A stretch of 64,000 bases of DNA, from contig JAJEKB010020380.1 in NCBI GenBank assembly GCA_022393335.1, positions 229,215 to 293,214 on the forward strand. The letters are read 5' to 3'. Shown in pieces: positions 48,353 to 60,079 of the stretch (position 1 is its first letter; every line of letters begins with the position of its first letter). The translations under genes and the position numbers were made by a program. This stretch comes from Macrotrachela quadricornifera (taxonomy: Eukaryota; Rotifera; Eurotatoria; Philodinida; Philodinidae). The notes under the pieces are model-generated. The model was not told the origin of the DNA. It did not search any database and worked only from the letters and a program-made list of their open reading frames with translations.

Positions 48353-51320
48353 ATGGCATCATCAATAAAGAAAGATTCTAGTTCATCAAAAGATCATGTA
48401 AAATTTTGTTGAAACATCATTTAAATCCTTTATTATTTATAATAGACTTATGATCCTAATTCGATACAAAGTATCAATACTGATACATTCTTAGGTGAAG
48501 AACGACGTCTTCTTACTTCTAAACAGTGTCAATCAAAAAAACCTGCTCAAAATCATGTATCACAAAAGCGTTTAAGTAAATTTAATACTCGTGTTAATCA
48601 AATGACATCTGAACAAATTGATGAAGAACTGAAAAATCGACATTTATCAACTAGGTTATTGAAAAAAAATCAAATAAAATATAATCTTTAAAATTTTTAT
48701 TATTTATAATAACTATAGTGGTGATATTGATATTCGATGTTTTCGTTTAAAACATCATTTTAAATGTGAATTAATCTATGGATGTGAAAATCCTTTTGAA
48801 ATGATTGAACAACATTTTGAATATATTGCTGTTGTTGATTTTGAAGCAACGTGTGAAGAAAATCAAAGAAATAATTATCAACAGGAAATAATTGAATTTC
48901 CAATTGTATTAATCAATGTACAACAACAAACTATTGTAAATTATTTTCATTAGTTTAATTAATAGAAGATTATTTTTAAGTGTCTATTTTTATTAGGTCG
49001 ATAAATTTCAATCATATTGTCGACCGACAATTAATCCAAAATTATCGAAATTTTGTACAGATTTAACTGGAATTGAACAAGTAAGTTTTTATAGACAAAA
49101 AAAATCTTCTTCTAATAAGATATATGAAGAAATATCTGCAGGATGATCTCGATAGTTTTCTTGATCATGATATTTATTATTATTATTCTTATTTAATCAT
49201 TCTTTTGCTATTCTTTGTATGAACTCTTTAGGTTTATTATTCTGCTTGCTTATAGTTGAAGAAAGTTTGAAATTTCTTGGAATTAGAAAAATGGATATGT
49301 AAATTTAAGCTCAATTTTATAAGAAAATATTATGACTACTCTTAAAAACATTACTTCGTTCTCCTAAATTTTACTATGTTCAAATTGATTCTTAAAATAA
49401 TATCAATTCAAGATCTTATATATAATTTTTATGTACCTTAAAGAATCAAGAATTCTGAGGAAAGAACGAAAGTGAATACGCTAGCAAAATCGATTCTATC
49501 TGAAAATTAAAAGAAAATTTTTCCTTTGTTTGCACTTCTTTTCTTTATTATTCGAAGAGATCACAGTGCTCTTTTTTGCGCATAAATAGCTATTAATATA
49601 CCTTAAAATCATCATGATATTTCTTTATCCAACCAGTAGCTACCGAAATTTATTTAGCAGAGTTTTTTCTACAAAGTCTCTCTATATATTTTATCATCAA
49701 GTAGAAAAATTAGGTTGAAAATAAATACCTAGCTGAGATTAAGAGATGAGTCTTCTGGATTATAGCTCTCGTTTGATACACTTAAAATGTATCATATGTT
49801 AGCAATAAATGAATCCAAATAAATCTGCCAGTTTATATAAATCCTGGTAGCTGCTCTCTGCATATTCATTCTCATTCTTTTTTATAACAGAAGTTTAAAA
49901 AGCGATTTTGTAGATCTCTATATGCGGATCTGAACTTTTTTTATTTTTATATGATGCGATTGAGCATTGGTTACTCTATCGAACTGTATAGTTTCCATTT
50001 GATTTATTTCTTATTCTAATTGAGAATGTAGTAAAATTTTAAAAACATCGAAAAAAAGCTTTTTCAGGATGGTATTTTGGGTTCCATGAAGGTCGCTCCT
50101 CGGACAGTTGCTCTCGAGATCCAGAGCTAGCTCCAGTTAAAACCAAAACTCATTCTCTGTCTCATCCTTACTCAGATCTACTTGTAGAGCAACTATCACT
50201 AGGGAACATCATTCGTGTTACTGATATTTTAATGTAAGGAGAATAGTTTTTATAAAGAAAATTTAATCGTTCCGAACGTTATTTTAATTTAAAGAGATTC
50301 ATGGAACATTTGTTTTTATCAAATGATACATAAAATCGTTCTGTATGTAAGAAGAAGACTTGATTTTAATTTTTGAATTTTAAGTTATCCAGCACTTCTT
50401 ATCATAATAATGAAAAACAGATTTTTAGAACTGCTCGTATAATGCTAGATGTATGTAAAAGTCTTCAACTGAAGATATGAGAAGTGCGAAATTTGCCAAT
50501 GATTTTGAAAAATTTCCTCCTACAACGTAGACGCATACGAGTACATTTCATAGCTCTGATTGGAAATAGATTTCAAAGAAAATGACGAGGTTAATATCTA
50601 CAAATTTCCATATTTCATTTTTAATTTATTCACATATTTCTAATAAAAAATTTTCTTTAGCATCAAGTAGATAATGCTCCATTATTTATCGAAGTATTGC
50701 ATAATGTTGAAACATGGCTAAATGAACGAAATCTTTTATCATCACCGAATAAAAACAGATTAGCATTTGCTACTGATGGGTATTAAATTACATATTATTT
50801 ATATTTTTATTCTAGTATTATCATTTTTATTTTATAATAGTCCATGGGATTTTGCAAATTTTCTTCGATTACAATGTCATCTCAGTTCTATACCATATCC
50901 AAAATGGGCTAAAAAATGGATTAATATTCGAAAAGAATTTGCTAGTTTTTATTCTGTGCGACGATGTGGTAAAAAAATTAAAAGAAAATTTGTTTTTGTT
51001 GTCTTTATATAACATTAAATGTATAGGTATTGTTAAAACGTTAGAAAAGCTTGGTCATAATTTTGAAGGTCATCATCATTCAGGTCTTGATGATGCAATT
51101 AACATTGCACGAATTACTCTGGAATTATTGAAGGTTTGTTTGCATTTTTTTTTAAAAGTATTTTTTATTAATAACTAAATTTTTCTAGGATGGGTGTGTC
51201 TTATTATTAAATGATGGTATACATGCAGCTGATCCAAAATTTGCAGGATTGACGAATGAAAAAATAGAACTTAATGAAGACGAAAAGGAAAAAGAAGATT
51301 CAATTGTTTTTGAAGAATAA
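48353..51320 (+). CDS. ERI1: ERI1 3'-5' exoribonuclease
   Basis: A DEDDh-family exoribonuclease that trims histone mRNA stem-loops, 5.8S rRNA ends and small RNAs. Eight exons: 48353-48397, 48446-48654, 48719-48935, 48997-49080, 50661-50779, 50841-50968, 51027-51133 and 51189-51320. They give 346 residues (human 349). The N-terminal part (SKFNTRVNQMTSEQIDEELK) matches the SAP domain that binds the histone stem-loop. The nuclease domain has all catalytic residues: VVDFEATCEE with Asp and Glu, ATDGPWDFANF with Asp, and HHSGLDDAINIARI with His and Asp. KKWINIRKEF and LEKLGHNFEG are strongly ERI1-like. Intron 4 is 1.58 kb and the others are short. An exosome-like gene starts 98 bases downstream on the same strand. 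Confidence 0.95.
49081..50660 (+). other. 1.58 kb ERI1 intron
   Basis: It lies between the LTGIEQ and HQVDNAP coding segments. A GC-richer patch at about 50070-50215 stands out from the AT-rich surroundings and may be an insertion. No gene is supported inside. Confidence 0.5.
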
Positions 51321-51418
51321 TCTATATTAAATTTTTTGTTTGTTCAATTAATTTTCTAATGTTAAATAAATAAGAAGAAATTTTTTGATATAGTTTCATA
51401 ATAATAAAAACAAACTCT

Positions 51419-52063
51419 ATGGAACAATCAGATGAATGTTTTGATACATTAGAATTTGCAGTTGATTTTGATCAATTATCAATAAATATTAATAAAGATG
51501 ATAAAGTTTATATATCGAAAAATCTTATTAATCAAGCTAATGGTTCATCTTATATTGAATTAGCTTCAGTAAAAGTGACATGTGCGATCTATGGTCTACA
51601 TGAGATAATATTATCAACTCATGAATTTTATTCAAAATTTTTACTTAAAACATCAATCAAATTTGCACGATATTATAGTATTAATGCACTTATGATACAA
51701 TATGATAATGATGAAGATTTTGAAGAAGCACTTTTACCATCTATACTTCTTCATATATATCCAAAATCAGAAATTGGTGGTCAATATCTTCTTCCTGATA
51801 TTGTTGCTTTAATTGATGCATGTATTGAATTATATGATACAATTATTGCCAAATCATTAAAAATTAATCAGTCAAAATTTGCTTTATGTTATACGCCAAA
51901 ACACCTCGCCGAATTTCTCAACTTTTTCAATTCGAAAAACAAAATAGAGGATTTTGGAGAGCTTGAAAACTTACATCTAATGATGTATAAATCAAATTGG
52001 TTTATATTCTATTTCAAAAATTTTCCCTATATGAACTATAAATTGGTATTAGCAAATGTTTAG
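51419..52063 (+). CDS. EXOSC6: Exosome RNase PH-like subunit, EXOSC6/MTR3-like
   Basis: A single-exon ORF, 214 residues, ATG start. The first 155 residues fit the RNase PH fold of the MTR3 ring subunit of the RNA exosome: ANGSSYIELASVKVTCAIYG (human GSAYLEAGGTKVLCAVSG), then EEALLPSILLHIYPKSEI and ALIDACIELYDTIIAKSL. Ring subunits of this class are non-catalytic in animals and thread RNA to the core nucleases. The expected C-terminal third is not recognisable. After about 51895 the sequence changes to GC-ending codons (CTC, GCC, AAC, TTC) and loses family similarity, and the protein is about 60 residues shorter than human MTR3. It may be a truncated or chimeric copy. It follows ERI1 by 98 bases, so co-expression is plausible. 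Confidence 0.7.
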   Translation: MEQSDECFDTLEFAVDFDQLSININKDDKVYISKNLINQANGSSYIELASVKVTCAIYGLHEIILSTHEFYSKFLLKTSIKFARYYSINALMIQYDNDEDFEEALLPSILLHIYPKSEIGGQYLLPDIVALIDACIELYDTIIAKSLKINQSKFALCYTPKHLAEFLNFFNSKNKIEDFGELENLHLMMYKSNWFIFYFKNFPYMNYKLVLANV

Positions 52064-52791
52064 GTTCAAAACATTAGACTATCATATAAAAATGATCCTT
52101 ATCAAAATACGATAACAGTTATTGTCTTACTTATTTTTGTAGAGCTTTTTCCGCAAAATAATAAAAATCTATCAAGACTCAATTTAATTTACATTTAAAT
52201 GGGATTCTCTTTTATTTCCACATACATTTAAATTAGATTGAATTCTCCTTCAATTTTATAAATCAAGTTTTTACATAAAAGATTCGCATATCACCTGATA
52301 TCGAAAAATTTCTCAACAACTATTTTGTTTAAATTGAGTAAAAATTATATATAAATTACAATCGAAACTCAATACTTTAAGAAAATGATTAACTAAACTA
52401 ATATAACAGTTATTATTAAAACAAGTTAAAATGATTTTTTTGTTATGGTATCATTGAAATGTTTAACAGTTTCAGTCTGTTCAATTATAATTAAAGAAGC
52501 ATGAAAAAAATCTGTAAGCTATATATACGAATCATCTCTTGTTTTTTATATTCTGTTTTATATTGTTATTTTTCATTATGCTTAAAAGCTTTTTCTATAG
52601 AATAACACGAAATGCATCGGCAAAATTAACTTTACATTTTACTTCAATATTTTTAGTAGATTATTTCTAACAAAAAAATGACTTCGATTTGATTGATTAC
52701 TGAAAAGCAAGAATTGAGATTATCTTTTCATTAGAAGATAGATTAATCTATTTTTTCAATTGATTATTAATCGTGAAAAATCCCGTAGAAA
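52064..52791. other. Convergent intergenic region
   Basis: About 730 bases between the stops of the exosome-like gene (plus) and the ART-TPR gene (minus). AT-rich, no gene or repeat seen. Confidence 0.55.
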
Positions 52792-55044
52792 TTATGTTTC
52801 ATTTTGACCAGCATCAATGATCGATTGAGTTTGAAGTATTATGGAATGATCTTTTGGATAAATTTTTGTTTGTATTTCGAGAGCTCGACGATAATACTTA
52901 AAGGCACTATCATATCCATTTTGCTTTTTGTAATATTCTGCGATCATCATTATACAATCGGCCGTAGAAGCATATTCGAGATGAATACTTCTCTCAAAAA
53001 TACGTAGTGCTCTTTGTAATGAGTCTATCTTTCGAATATCATAATCTTCATACAATTCTCCTAATTTCATTAATAGATAGGCAATATTAATATGCCATTC
53101 AGGCAGATATTTTTCGTACAAGAACAATTTATTTTGACAAAAACTAATAGCCATGTTTTTCATGCCTCGATCATGATAGAGATTAGCCAAAACTACAATA
53201 CAAGTAATTCGTAGTCGATGACCAAGTGGTAAAACTTTTTTACTCATTTCCAATGCTGTTAAATAATAATCTAAAGCATTATTGTATTTCTTTTGCATAA
53301 AATAAATATCACCAATAATTCCTAGACATTGAAGTATTTCTTCATATGGATGTGGATGTTTTTCATAAAGAATATCATGTGCTTTGAAACATAAATCTAG
53401 TGCTAAGTCAAAGTCTTTGTTTGCGAGATAGATTGCAGCTATATTTATTTGAGTTCTTACTCTATTACATTCATCATCGATACATTGCAAAGCTGCATTA
53501 TAATACCGAAGTGCAGAAGGATAATTTTTGATAGCTTTATAATAATTGCCTAAATTATTTAATATTACACCGATAGATGAATGATTAGAAGGAAGGATTT
53601 TCTTTTTGATTTGATATGCCATATCAAAATATCTGCAAGCTTCATTCCAGTCAGTTGATCTCATATTTAAATTACCAATATAATGATAAACTAATGGAAT
53701 ATCTTGATGTGATTTCGGTAATTCTTGTAATAACATTTGAAAATATGATTCAGCTTTGGCATATTCATTCATTTCAATTAATAGACGGCCAAATATTAAA
53801 TTGATATTCTCTGGACGAAATTCTTCTTTTTTTTCTTCGAGACTTTTTTTAATATCATGTGTACCTTCATCAGTTGCAGTCATTTTAATCATCCAAATAT
53901 TATAAATTGGATGATAAGAAACATTTTCAATTTGAAAAACTGATCCAATATTAAATAAAACTTCACTTTCATAAGGTTCACCTGTATATTGATCAATATC
54001 GACAAAAACTGTATTTTGAAGATTACTTCCATCAACAGTAATTTCGAACAGAATAGCTTTAGAATCATCTGTATCTATACCATCTGCTTTAAAACCTAAG
54101 GCAGCCGTAATGTCGATTGCTGAGGAAAAGAATCCATTGGTTGAAACAAAACAACCAATATTATCTTTGAAATATTCGAATTCAGATATTGACATTCGAG
54201 ATTGATAACGATAAAGTTTTAAAGAAGTTAAAATATTTTGGTCTTTATGTACCTTTTCCAATTGTTGACAAAGATCAACAACAAAGTAACGAAATGCATA
54301 CCACAATGTTATATCTTCTGTTCGAAATGCACGATTTACTAAACGATAGACAAAAGAATCTCTAATATACCAATTAATGGCTTCATTCGATTGGTAAGTA
54401 ATCCGAAATTCTTCAATCTTTTCTTGTTCGATTTTGTCTCCTCGATAGTAATCTCGGCATTTTTTTAGCATATTCTCTTTGGCTTGTGGTGTTTGTGGCA
54501 TTTGTCTTAATAATTCGATGAATGTCATGTATGAATAGTACGCACTATGATTTTCAATTCCATTTTTCGAATTCAAAGGTCGAACAGATTTGAGAAATTG
54601 ATTTTCAGATAAATTGAATTTTGACGATAATATTTCATTTCTAATGGTACTTTGCAATTTTTCATATGTAGTACAGATTTCAGCAACCTTTGAATATTTA
54701 CTAAGTAAATAAGCATATCGATTATAATTTGCACAAAAGATAATTATTATTAATATTAAATCAATAGAACATAATTTGTCCAGAAGTGTTTTGGCAAATG
54801 ATCCAGACATGATTACTAAAATGTTTTGATGTTTCATTTCTAATTCATTGATTTTGATCATAAATTTATCAGGTTGATTGAAAAATGAACAATTATCATT
54901 ATTTATTTCTCGAAGTAGTGTTCGTGTACGTAATGAATCGAGATTATTTTCTTCAGCACATTCATCAATCCAAATTAAATTGAATGAATGTGTTCGCTCC
55001 TCATTAAGAGACATAAAACGACGTGGAGAAGTCTTTAATAACAT
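52792..55044 (-). CDS. ADP-ribosyltransferase plus TPR repeat protein
   Basis: An intronless coding region of 750 residues. The frame stays open 87 bases further, but that part runs into a clear TTTTTTTGCAG splice acceptor, so I start at the first ATG after it. The N-terminal domain (SFNLIWIDECAEENN, ILVIMSGSFAKTLL) resembles one I recall from many bdelloid proteins. A mono-ADP-ribosyltransferase domain follows with the R-S-E triad: Arg in LYRYQS (about 54200), Ser in GCFVSTNGFFS, and ESE in YESEVLF (about 53970). The ESE (ExE) form fits arginine-type transferases. The last 300 residues form about eight TPR units, for example NNLGNYYKAIKNYPSALRYY. It should transfer ADP-ribose from NAD to a protein chosen by the TPRs; the target is unknown. 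No signal peptide, so cytosolic. Confidence 0.88.
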   Translation of the reverse strand: MLLKTSPRRFMSLNEERTHSFNLIWIDECAEENNLDSLRTRTLLREINNDNCSFFNQPDKFMIKINELEMKHQNILVIMSGSFAKTLLDKLCSIDLILIIIIFCANYNRYAYLLSKYSKVAEICTTYEKLQSTIRNEILSSKFNLSENQFLKSVRPLNSKNGIENHSAYYSYMTFIELLRQMPQTPQAKENMLKKCRDYYRGDKIEQEKIEEFRITYQSNEAINWYIRDSFVYRLVNRAFRTEDITLWYAFRYFVVDLCQQLEKVHKDQNILTSLKLYRYQSRMSISEFEYFKDNIGCFVSTNGFFSSAIDITAALGFKADGIDTDDSKAILFEITVDGSNLQNTVFVDIDQYTGEPYESEVLFNIGSVFQIENVSYHPIYNIWMIKMTATDEGTHDIKKSLEEKKEEFRPENINLIFGRLLIEMNEYAKAESYFQMLLQELPKSHQDIPLVYHYIGNLNMRSTDWNEACRYFDMAYQIKKKILPSNHSSIGVILNNLGNYYKAIKNYPSALRYYNAALQCIDDECNRVRTQINIAAIYLANKDFDLALDLCFKAHDILYEKHPHPYEEILQCLGIIGDIYFMQKKYNNALDYYLTALEMSKKVLPLGHRLRITCIVVLANLYHDRGMKNMAISFCQNKLFLYEKYLPEWHINIAYLLMKLGELYEDYDIRKIDSLQRALRIFERSIHLEYASTADCIMMIAEYYKKQNGYDSAFKYYRRALEIQTKIYPKDHSIILQTQSIIDAGQNET

Positions 55045-55415
55045 CAATTTATCATCTTGTTTTTGTTCTGAAGTTTTCTTGTTTTTATAAATAATATTTA
55101 TTTTCAAACAATCTGCAAAAAAAATATACAAATTATACTTCCTATTTGATGATATTCGTCTTATATATTATTTGTCGATAAAATATATTGCCCGTTCTGT
55201 ATTAATATGTATACACGTGCTTCTACTTACCTTGCACTATTCTTACAACTACTATGGATGCAATGATGATGAATCATCGAAAATTAACTATCAATAAAAA
55301 CAAATGTCTGAGGCATGATGAGATGTAATAAGAGTAAAAGATAAGAAAAGTGGAAGAATACATAATGAACATAAAAAAGAATTAGATTTTGTAATATGAG
55401 TTCATGTGATAACAT
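55045..55415. other. Region 5' of the ART-TPR gene
   Basis: It contains the splice acceptor at about 55115 and, on minus, a good donor (GTAAGT, about 55225-55230), so an untranslated first exon upstream of 55231 is likely. The rest separates it from the NHL gene on the same strand. Confidence 0.5.
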
Positions 55416-57378
55416 TCAAGGAATATAATTTATACAGGTAGAGGAAGTTCTGTTAAATTTTAACACTCGTGATGTTTCACCATCAATAACATATAAGTTT
55501 CCCAATTTATCAAATGCCATTGCTAACGGGTGAATTATTGTCTTCGTATCATTTGTAGAAGTCTGATACTCTTTCATAATAACAGCTTGAAATTTTCCAT
55601 TTGATGTCCACATGCTGATTTTAGATGTTTCACTTAGAAGAATATAACCAGTTCTATCCACAAGTATTGACATAGAACCACTAAATCGTGAATCCTCATT
55701 GGTAAAGATGTCATTCCACTCTCTATTAATAATAGTATTTCCATTTAAGGATCCATTGGCATATTTTATAACACGAGCACGATTTATATCTAATAAGTAT
55801 ATTATATTATTACTTTCGTCTATTGCCAGTCTTCGTGGAATTGATGCATAATCAAACGTAGAATCCAAATTAGTTCCATTTGCTACCAATATAGCAGAAT
55901 TATTTTTAACTATCCATGTGATTACGGCATTACTGAGAGGTTCTAATACTAATATATCATTAGCTGAATCAACATATAATCCAACACAATCTCTTGGTCC
56001 CCATTCTGATGGTACATACCGAATATCATTAATTACATTTATTAGTGTAGAATTGCTAGTAATTAGTTTAAAAACACCTGGCTTATCTTTCCATAGATAA
56101 CAAAAGTAAAGCGACTGAGATGGTGAATGAAAGAACAGAGATGAGTCGAGTGTATCAAATTGATTTTCAAAATAAACAGTAGGCGTTTGACTACCCGGTG
56201 ACCATTTTAGTAAGCGACTATGATACTGATCCGAAATGTATACATTGAAATCGTCGTCAACAGCTAAACTACGATACTGTCCAGTACTTGATACAAAATC
56301 ACCTACTGAACTCCATCCAAATGGAAAACAGTATAAGAACGGTACCGCTAAACGAGAAATTATTATTTACTTTGTTTTAACTAGATAAGTTAGGTAGTAT
56401 TTTTTTTCTTATTGATGACAGAAGAATGTTCCTTCATTCACTTTTTACTCCTCTTTCTACCAGATATTCAGTTCGATAGAGCTGAAATTTTTTAGGTTTT
56501 TTCGCAGATAGATGAAAAAACATTTCAGAATGTACTGATCAATCAAACACAAAATAATCGAAAAAAATTTGATCTTCAAGTTCGGAATGAGTTTAGGCAA
56601 ATAAAGTAACATACTTGATATTGTGGATCTATTCAATAAATTGGAATTGGTTGTTGTTGTAGTTTGTAGTTTTGTTGCTATAAATATCAAAACTGAAGTT
56701 AATACGAGAAATATCAGTAAGAAAATTGAAATAAGAAGGAATTTGATGCGTTTTATTGATAAAATTGATGTGAATCATCTCCTTCAGTAATTCCTAATGG
56801 AATGTGTAACAGATTTGTAGTATTCCAAAACATTTAAATAGTAATATCTCGGATGAGAGTAATTAGAAGAATAAACACACGTTTTGATCTATTGATCCAA
56901 AAGGAAGAAAAAAAGATCACTCATGCAAATCTTTTCCTTGTTTTTCTTTTCTGTCCCTGAAAATAAACACAGTTTCATATCGTTAATATATCAATTGAAT
57001 AAAAGACGACATTTAATAAGGATTTGTTTTTTGAATAATCAAAAATATCGGACATTTAGATATATATTTATTAAAATATCTTACTTGAGAATTCTGCTGG
57101 ATTAGTTGAGGAAAAGGATGTCGTTATATTTATCGTAATAGTAGGAGATGCGGATGGTCTTGAAAAATCATTCGATGAGGTCACGTGATCTTGCCTCTAT
57201 TGTGTGAATATAGAATTCCGAAAACTAATCCAATGATTAATATTGTTAAACTTAGAGGAATAACGATGATAAGAATTATTTTGATGAGAAAAAATTTGTT
57301 CCAACTGCTGACAGGATTGTCAGGTGAAGGATCAACAGGTAAAGGATCAACAGGAACACTCAATTGATGGAAATACAT
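55416..57378 (-). CDS. Type II membrane protein with NHL beta-propeller (5' end disrupted)
   Basis: The main exon 55416-56347 (310 codons) encodes repeated NHL blades, for example GQYRSLAVDDDFNVYISDQY, RDCVGLYVDSANDILVLEPL, PRRLAIDESNNIIYLLDIN and LAMAFDKLGNLYVIDGETS, so it should fold as an extracellular propeller. It starts after TTTAG with two bases of a split Thr codon. Two upstream exons could feed it, both ending with the one base needed. One is about 56634-56750, a membrane helix RIKFLLISIFLLIFLVLTSV and a Thr-rich stalk, with no ATG in frame. The other is about 57080-57378, with an ATG, a Pro/Asp-rich tail, a membrane helix and a Ser/Thr stalk, but a frame change near 57180. Topology would be short inside, propeller outside. 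The ligand is unknown. It may be a decaying or alternatively started gene; only the propeller exon is certain. Confidence 0.65.
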
Positions 57379-58910
57379 TCAGAGACTAACTCTCTTTAAC
57401 ACAACAAACAACACGTTATACATATTATTACTCGTGTGTTAAGTGATAACAAGAAAAATATTATTTTCTTCACCTAATAGCTTTTTTTTTCTTTCTATCA
57501 TTGTAAATACATTTGTACATAATTACTAGTATGTAGTCAAAATCAATGAATCATACTAATTTAAATCATTTAATACTCAATATATTTTTAATAAAAAAAT
57601 AATACTAATCGATATAGAAAATATTTTTCTATATAAATTGATTTTTTGAATTTTTTCGTCAAATCAGTCGGCTATTATTTGTCGATGCATTTAAGACCCG
57701 TATCCTAAAATGTCAATTTTTGTGAATTTTTTCGATTTTTTGATCTATAGCGCATTAGATAGAGCAAAGTATTCTAAAAAATAGTATTTTTTTTCAAAAA
57801 CTGCTAATTTTTCACAGTAATAGCTACAGTTAACATATAGTGCTAGGTAAAAGAGCTTGATACATACTGTTACTCGCGAATACATATATATATATATCGA
57901 CGTGACTACTTAGTATGATATCCCATCAATATTTTTTTACAAATACTGGCTATGAACCTCGAGGAAATGATTAGCTTTTAATAACATATCATTATTTATC
58001 TAAGATTTTATATGAAATAGTCAATAAAGTTTGTCAGGATATTTTTATATGTGAGAGAAATTCAACACGTTTTCGTCTATTTCAAATAATTTGCTTCAGA
58101 GACTAGAATCAAGTACTTCATTGTAGAAGGATTAGTATTTGCATATGACATTGTAGATATGTAACCATAGAGATCAATAAACGCATCATAACAAGGACTA
58201 CACAACAATACAATTTGTTGATAGATTCCTCCTTTCTATTGCAAGACAACAGAAAGTACTTGCTTCCAGTTTCTGATTTGTTTCGAATGATATACCAAGC
58301 AATTTTTAGTGCTTCGACTATGCAGACAACATGATTATTTGAAACAAATAAAACTTTTCCCACAAACTTCTGCATGCGTCTCCTGAATTTGTTCCAACCA
58401 ATGATCTATGGAAAATCACTAAAAAATTTATTTCATCCCATGTTACCATAGAAAAAGTCTTTAATTTCACTTTTCAAACTTTTTTCACGTTTTTCTCATA
58501 ATACGTTTTTTTTGTTTAGACTCTTTCGTACTTTTCAAACATCTTCACCATTTTAAACGCTAGAGAGCCCGAGTTGTTTTTAAAATAAAGAGATTTATCA
58601 ACTCTACAACTTAACAGAGCCGAAATTTTAGATTTTATGTTTAGTGCCATATAGCATTCAAATGTATCATAATACACGCCCTATCATTATCGTACACTAT
58701 AAGATACGCTTTCATAAAAACAATGAAAAACGAAAATTAAAATTCGGGCTTTATTAAGTTGTAGTGATAGGTCTTTGATATATTTTAAAACCAAATCGAG
58801 CTTTGTAACATTTAAGATGGCAGTGAGATTTAGGAAATGTGGACACCTCCATTTTGTCCGATAATCTTGAGATAAAACTTTGTAGACACAATATTTTGAT
58901 CTGAAACAAG

Positions 58911-60073
58911 GGGGCCCATAAGACCACTAATCGACCCCTGACTTTTTTCCATGGATCCGTCTAGAAACTATATAGATCGATAGATTTCAGTACGGCGAAC
59001 ACTTTTGTGCTATTTTTGATATACTTTCAAAATGTTTTTAAGTGTCAGTTTGAGTCACCTTTATATAGCATTTTTCTGCTTTTATCACTTGATATTTTAG
59101 CAATATCTCGAGAAAAACAAGATACCTCACTGTGATTTTTGTATCATAGTTAGAGATAGGTTAGATCTTTAAAATGACCGGAATATGTCAAGTGTACGAG
59201 GCTGGCCACTTAAAAAATGCTTAGGTACACTATTATTGAGCCATCATTTTTTATTTTTTGACTGATATTTAGTCGATTCTGATCAAACGAATTGGATTTG
59301 AACCAAAAATAATAACATATTATGAATCAGCACCAAAACCTGTGGCGATATATGTGTTTTTCAAGATTTTTCATTGACATTTTTTTTCCTCGAAAAATTT
59401 ACCCCTACTCCCCTTCAGCGGTTAGTCATAAAATGAAGTCAGATAGAAAATTATTTAGACAGTAGAAATCAAATCCAAACCTTCTAAAATATTAGTATAA
59501 CTGCAGAGAGCAGATGATGGAACCATAAAAACGGAGTTTTCATTCAATTCATTTTCGGCTGACCGCTGTGGGGGAGTAGGGGTAAATTTTTCGAGGAAAA
59601 AAAATGTCAATGAAAAATCTTGAAAAACACATATATCGCCACAGGTTTTGGTGCTGATTCATAATATGTTATTATTTTTGGTTCAAATCCAATTCGTTTG
59701 ATCAGAATCGACTAAATATCAGTCAAAAAATAAAAAATGATGTCTCAATAATAGTGTACCTAGGCATTTTTTAAATGGCCAGCCTCGTACACTTGACATA
59801 TTCCGGTCATTTTAAAGATCTAACCTATCTCTAACTATGATACAAAAATCACAGTGAGGTATCTTGCTTTTCTCGAGATATTGCTAAAATATCAAGTGAT
59901 AAAAGCAGAAAAATGCTATATAAAGGTGACTCAAACTGACACTTAAAAACATTTTGAAAGTATATCAAAAATAGCACAAAAGTGTTCGCCGTACTGAAAT
60001 CTATCGATCTATATAGTTTCTAGACGGATCCATGGAAAAAAGTCAGGGGCCGATTAGTGGTCTTATGGGCCCC
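58911..60073. repeat. 1.16 kb foldback with nearly identical arms
   Basis: The left arm, about 58911-59427, and the right arm, about 59556-60073, are reverse complements of about 517 bases, roughly 97-98 percent identical by eye, around a loop of about 128 bases. The outer ends read GGGGCCCATAAGACCACTAA and its complement. The differences are scattered single substitutions, for example TGAGCC against TGAGAC near 59239. The arms carry no ORF. A perfect-length stem of this size would make dsRNA if transcribed. It could be a young foldback transposon or a small genomic palindrome. Confidence 0.85.
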
Positions 60074-60079
60074 TCTTCT

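Noticed and set aside
50767..51178. Two overlapping plus-strand frames over ERI1 exons 6 and 7
   Set aside because: They read through ERI1 introns; the spliced model explains the conserved part.
55045..55131. Upstream extension of the ART-TPR reading frame
   Set aside because: It contains a strong splice acceptor, so the first residues of that frame are intronic.
58911..60073. Assembly hairpin artefact
   Set aside because: The arms differ by scattered substitutions and the loop is non-palindromic, which argues against a pure artefact, though long reads would decide.
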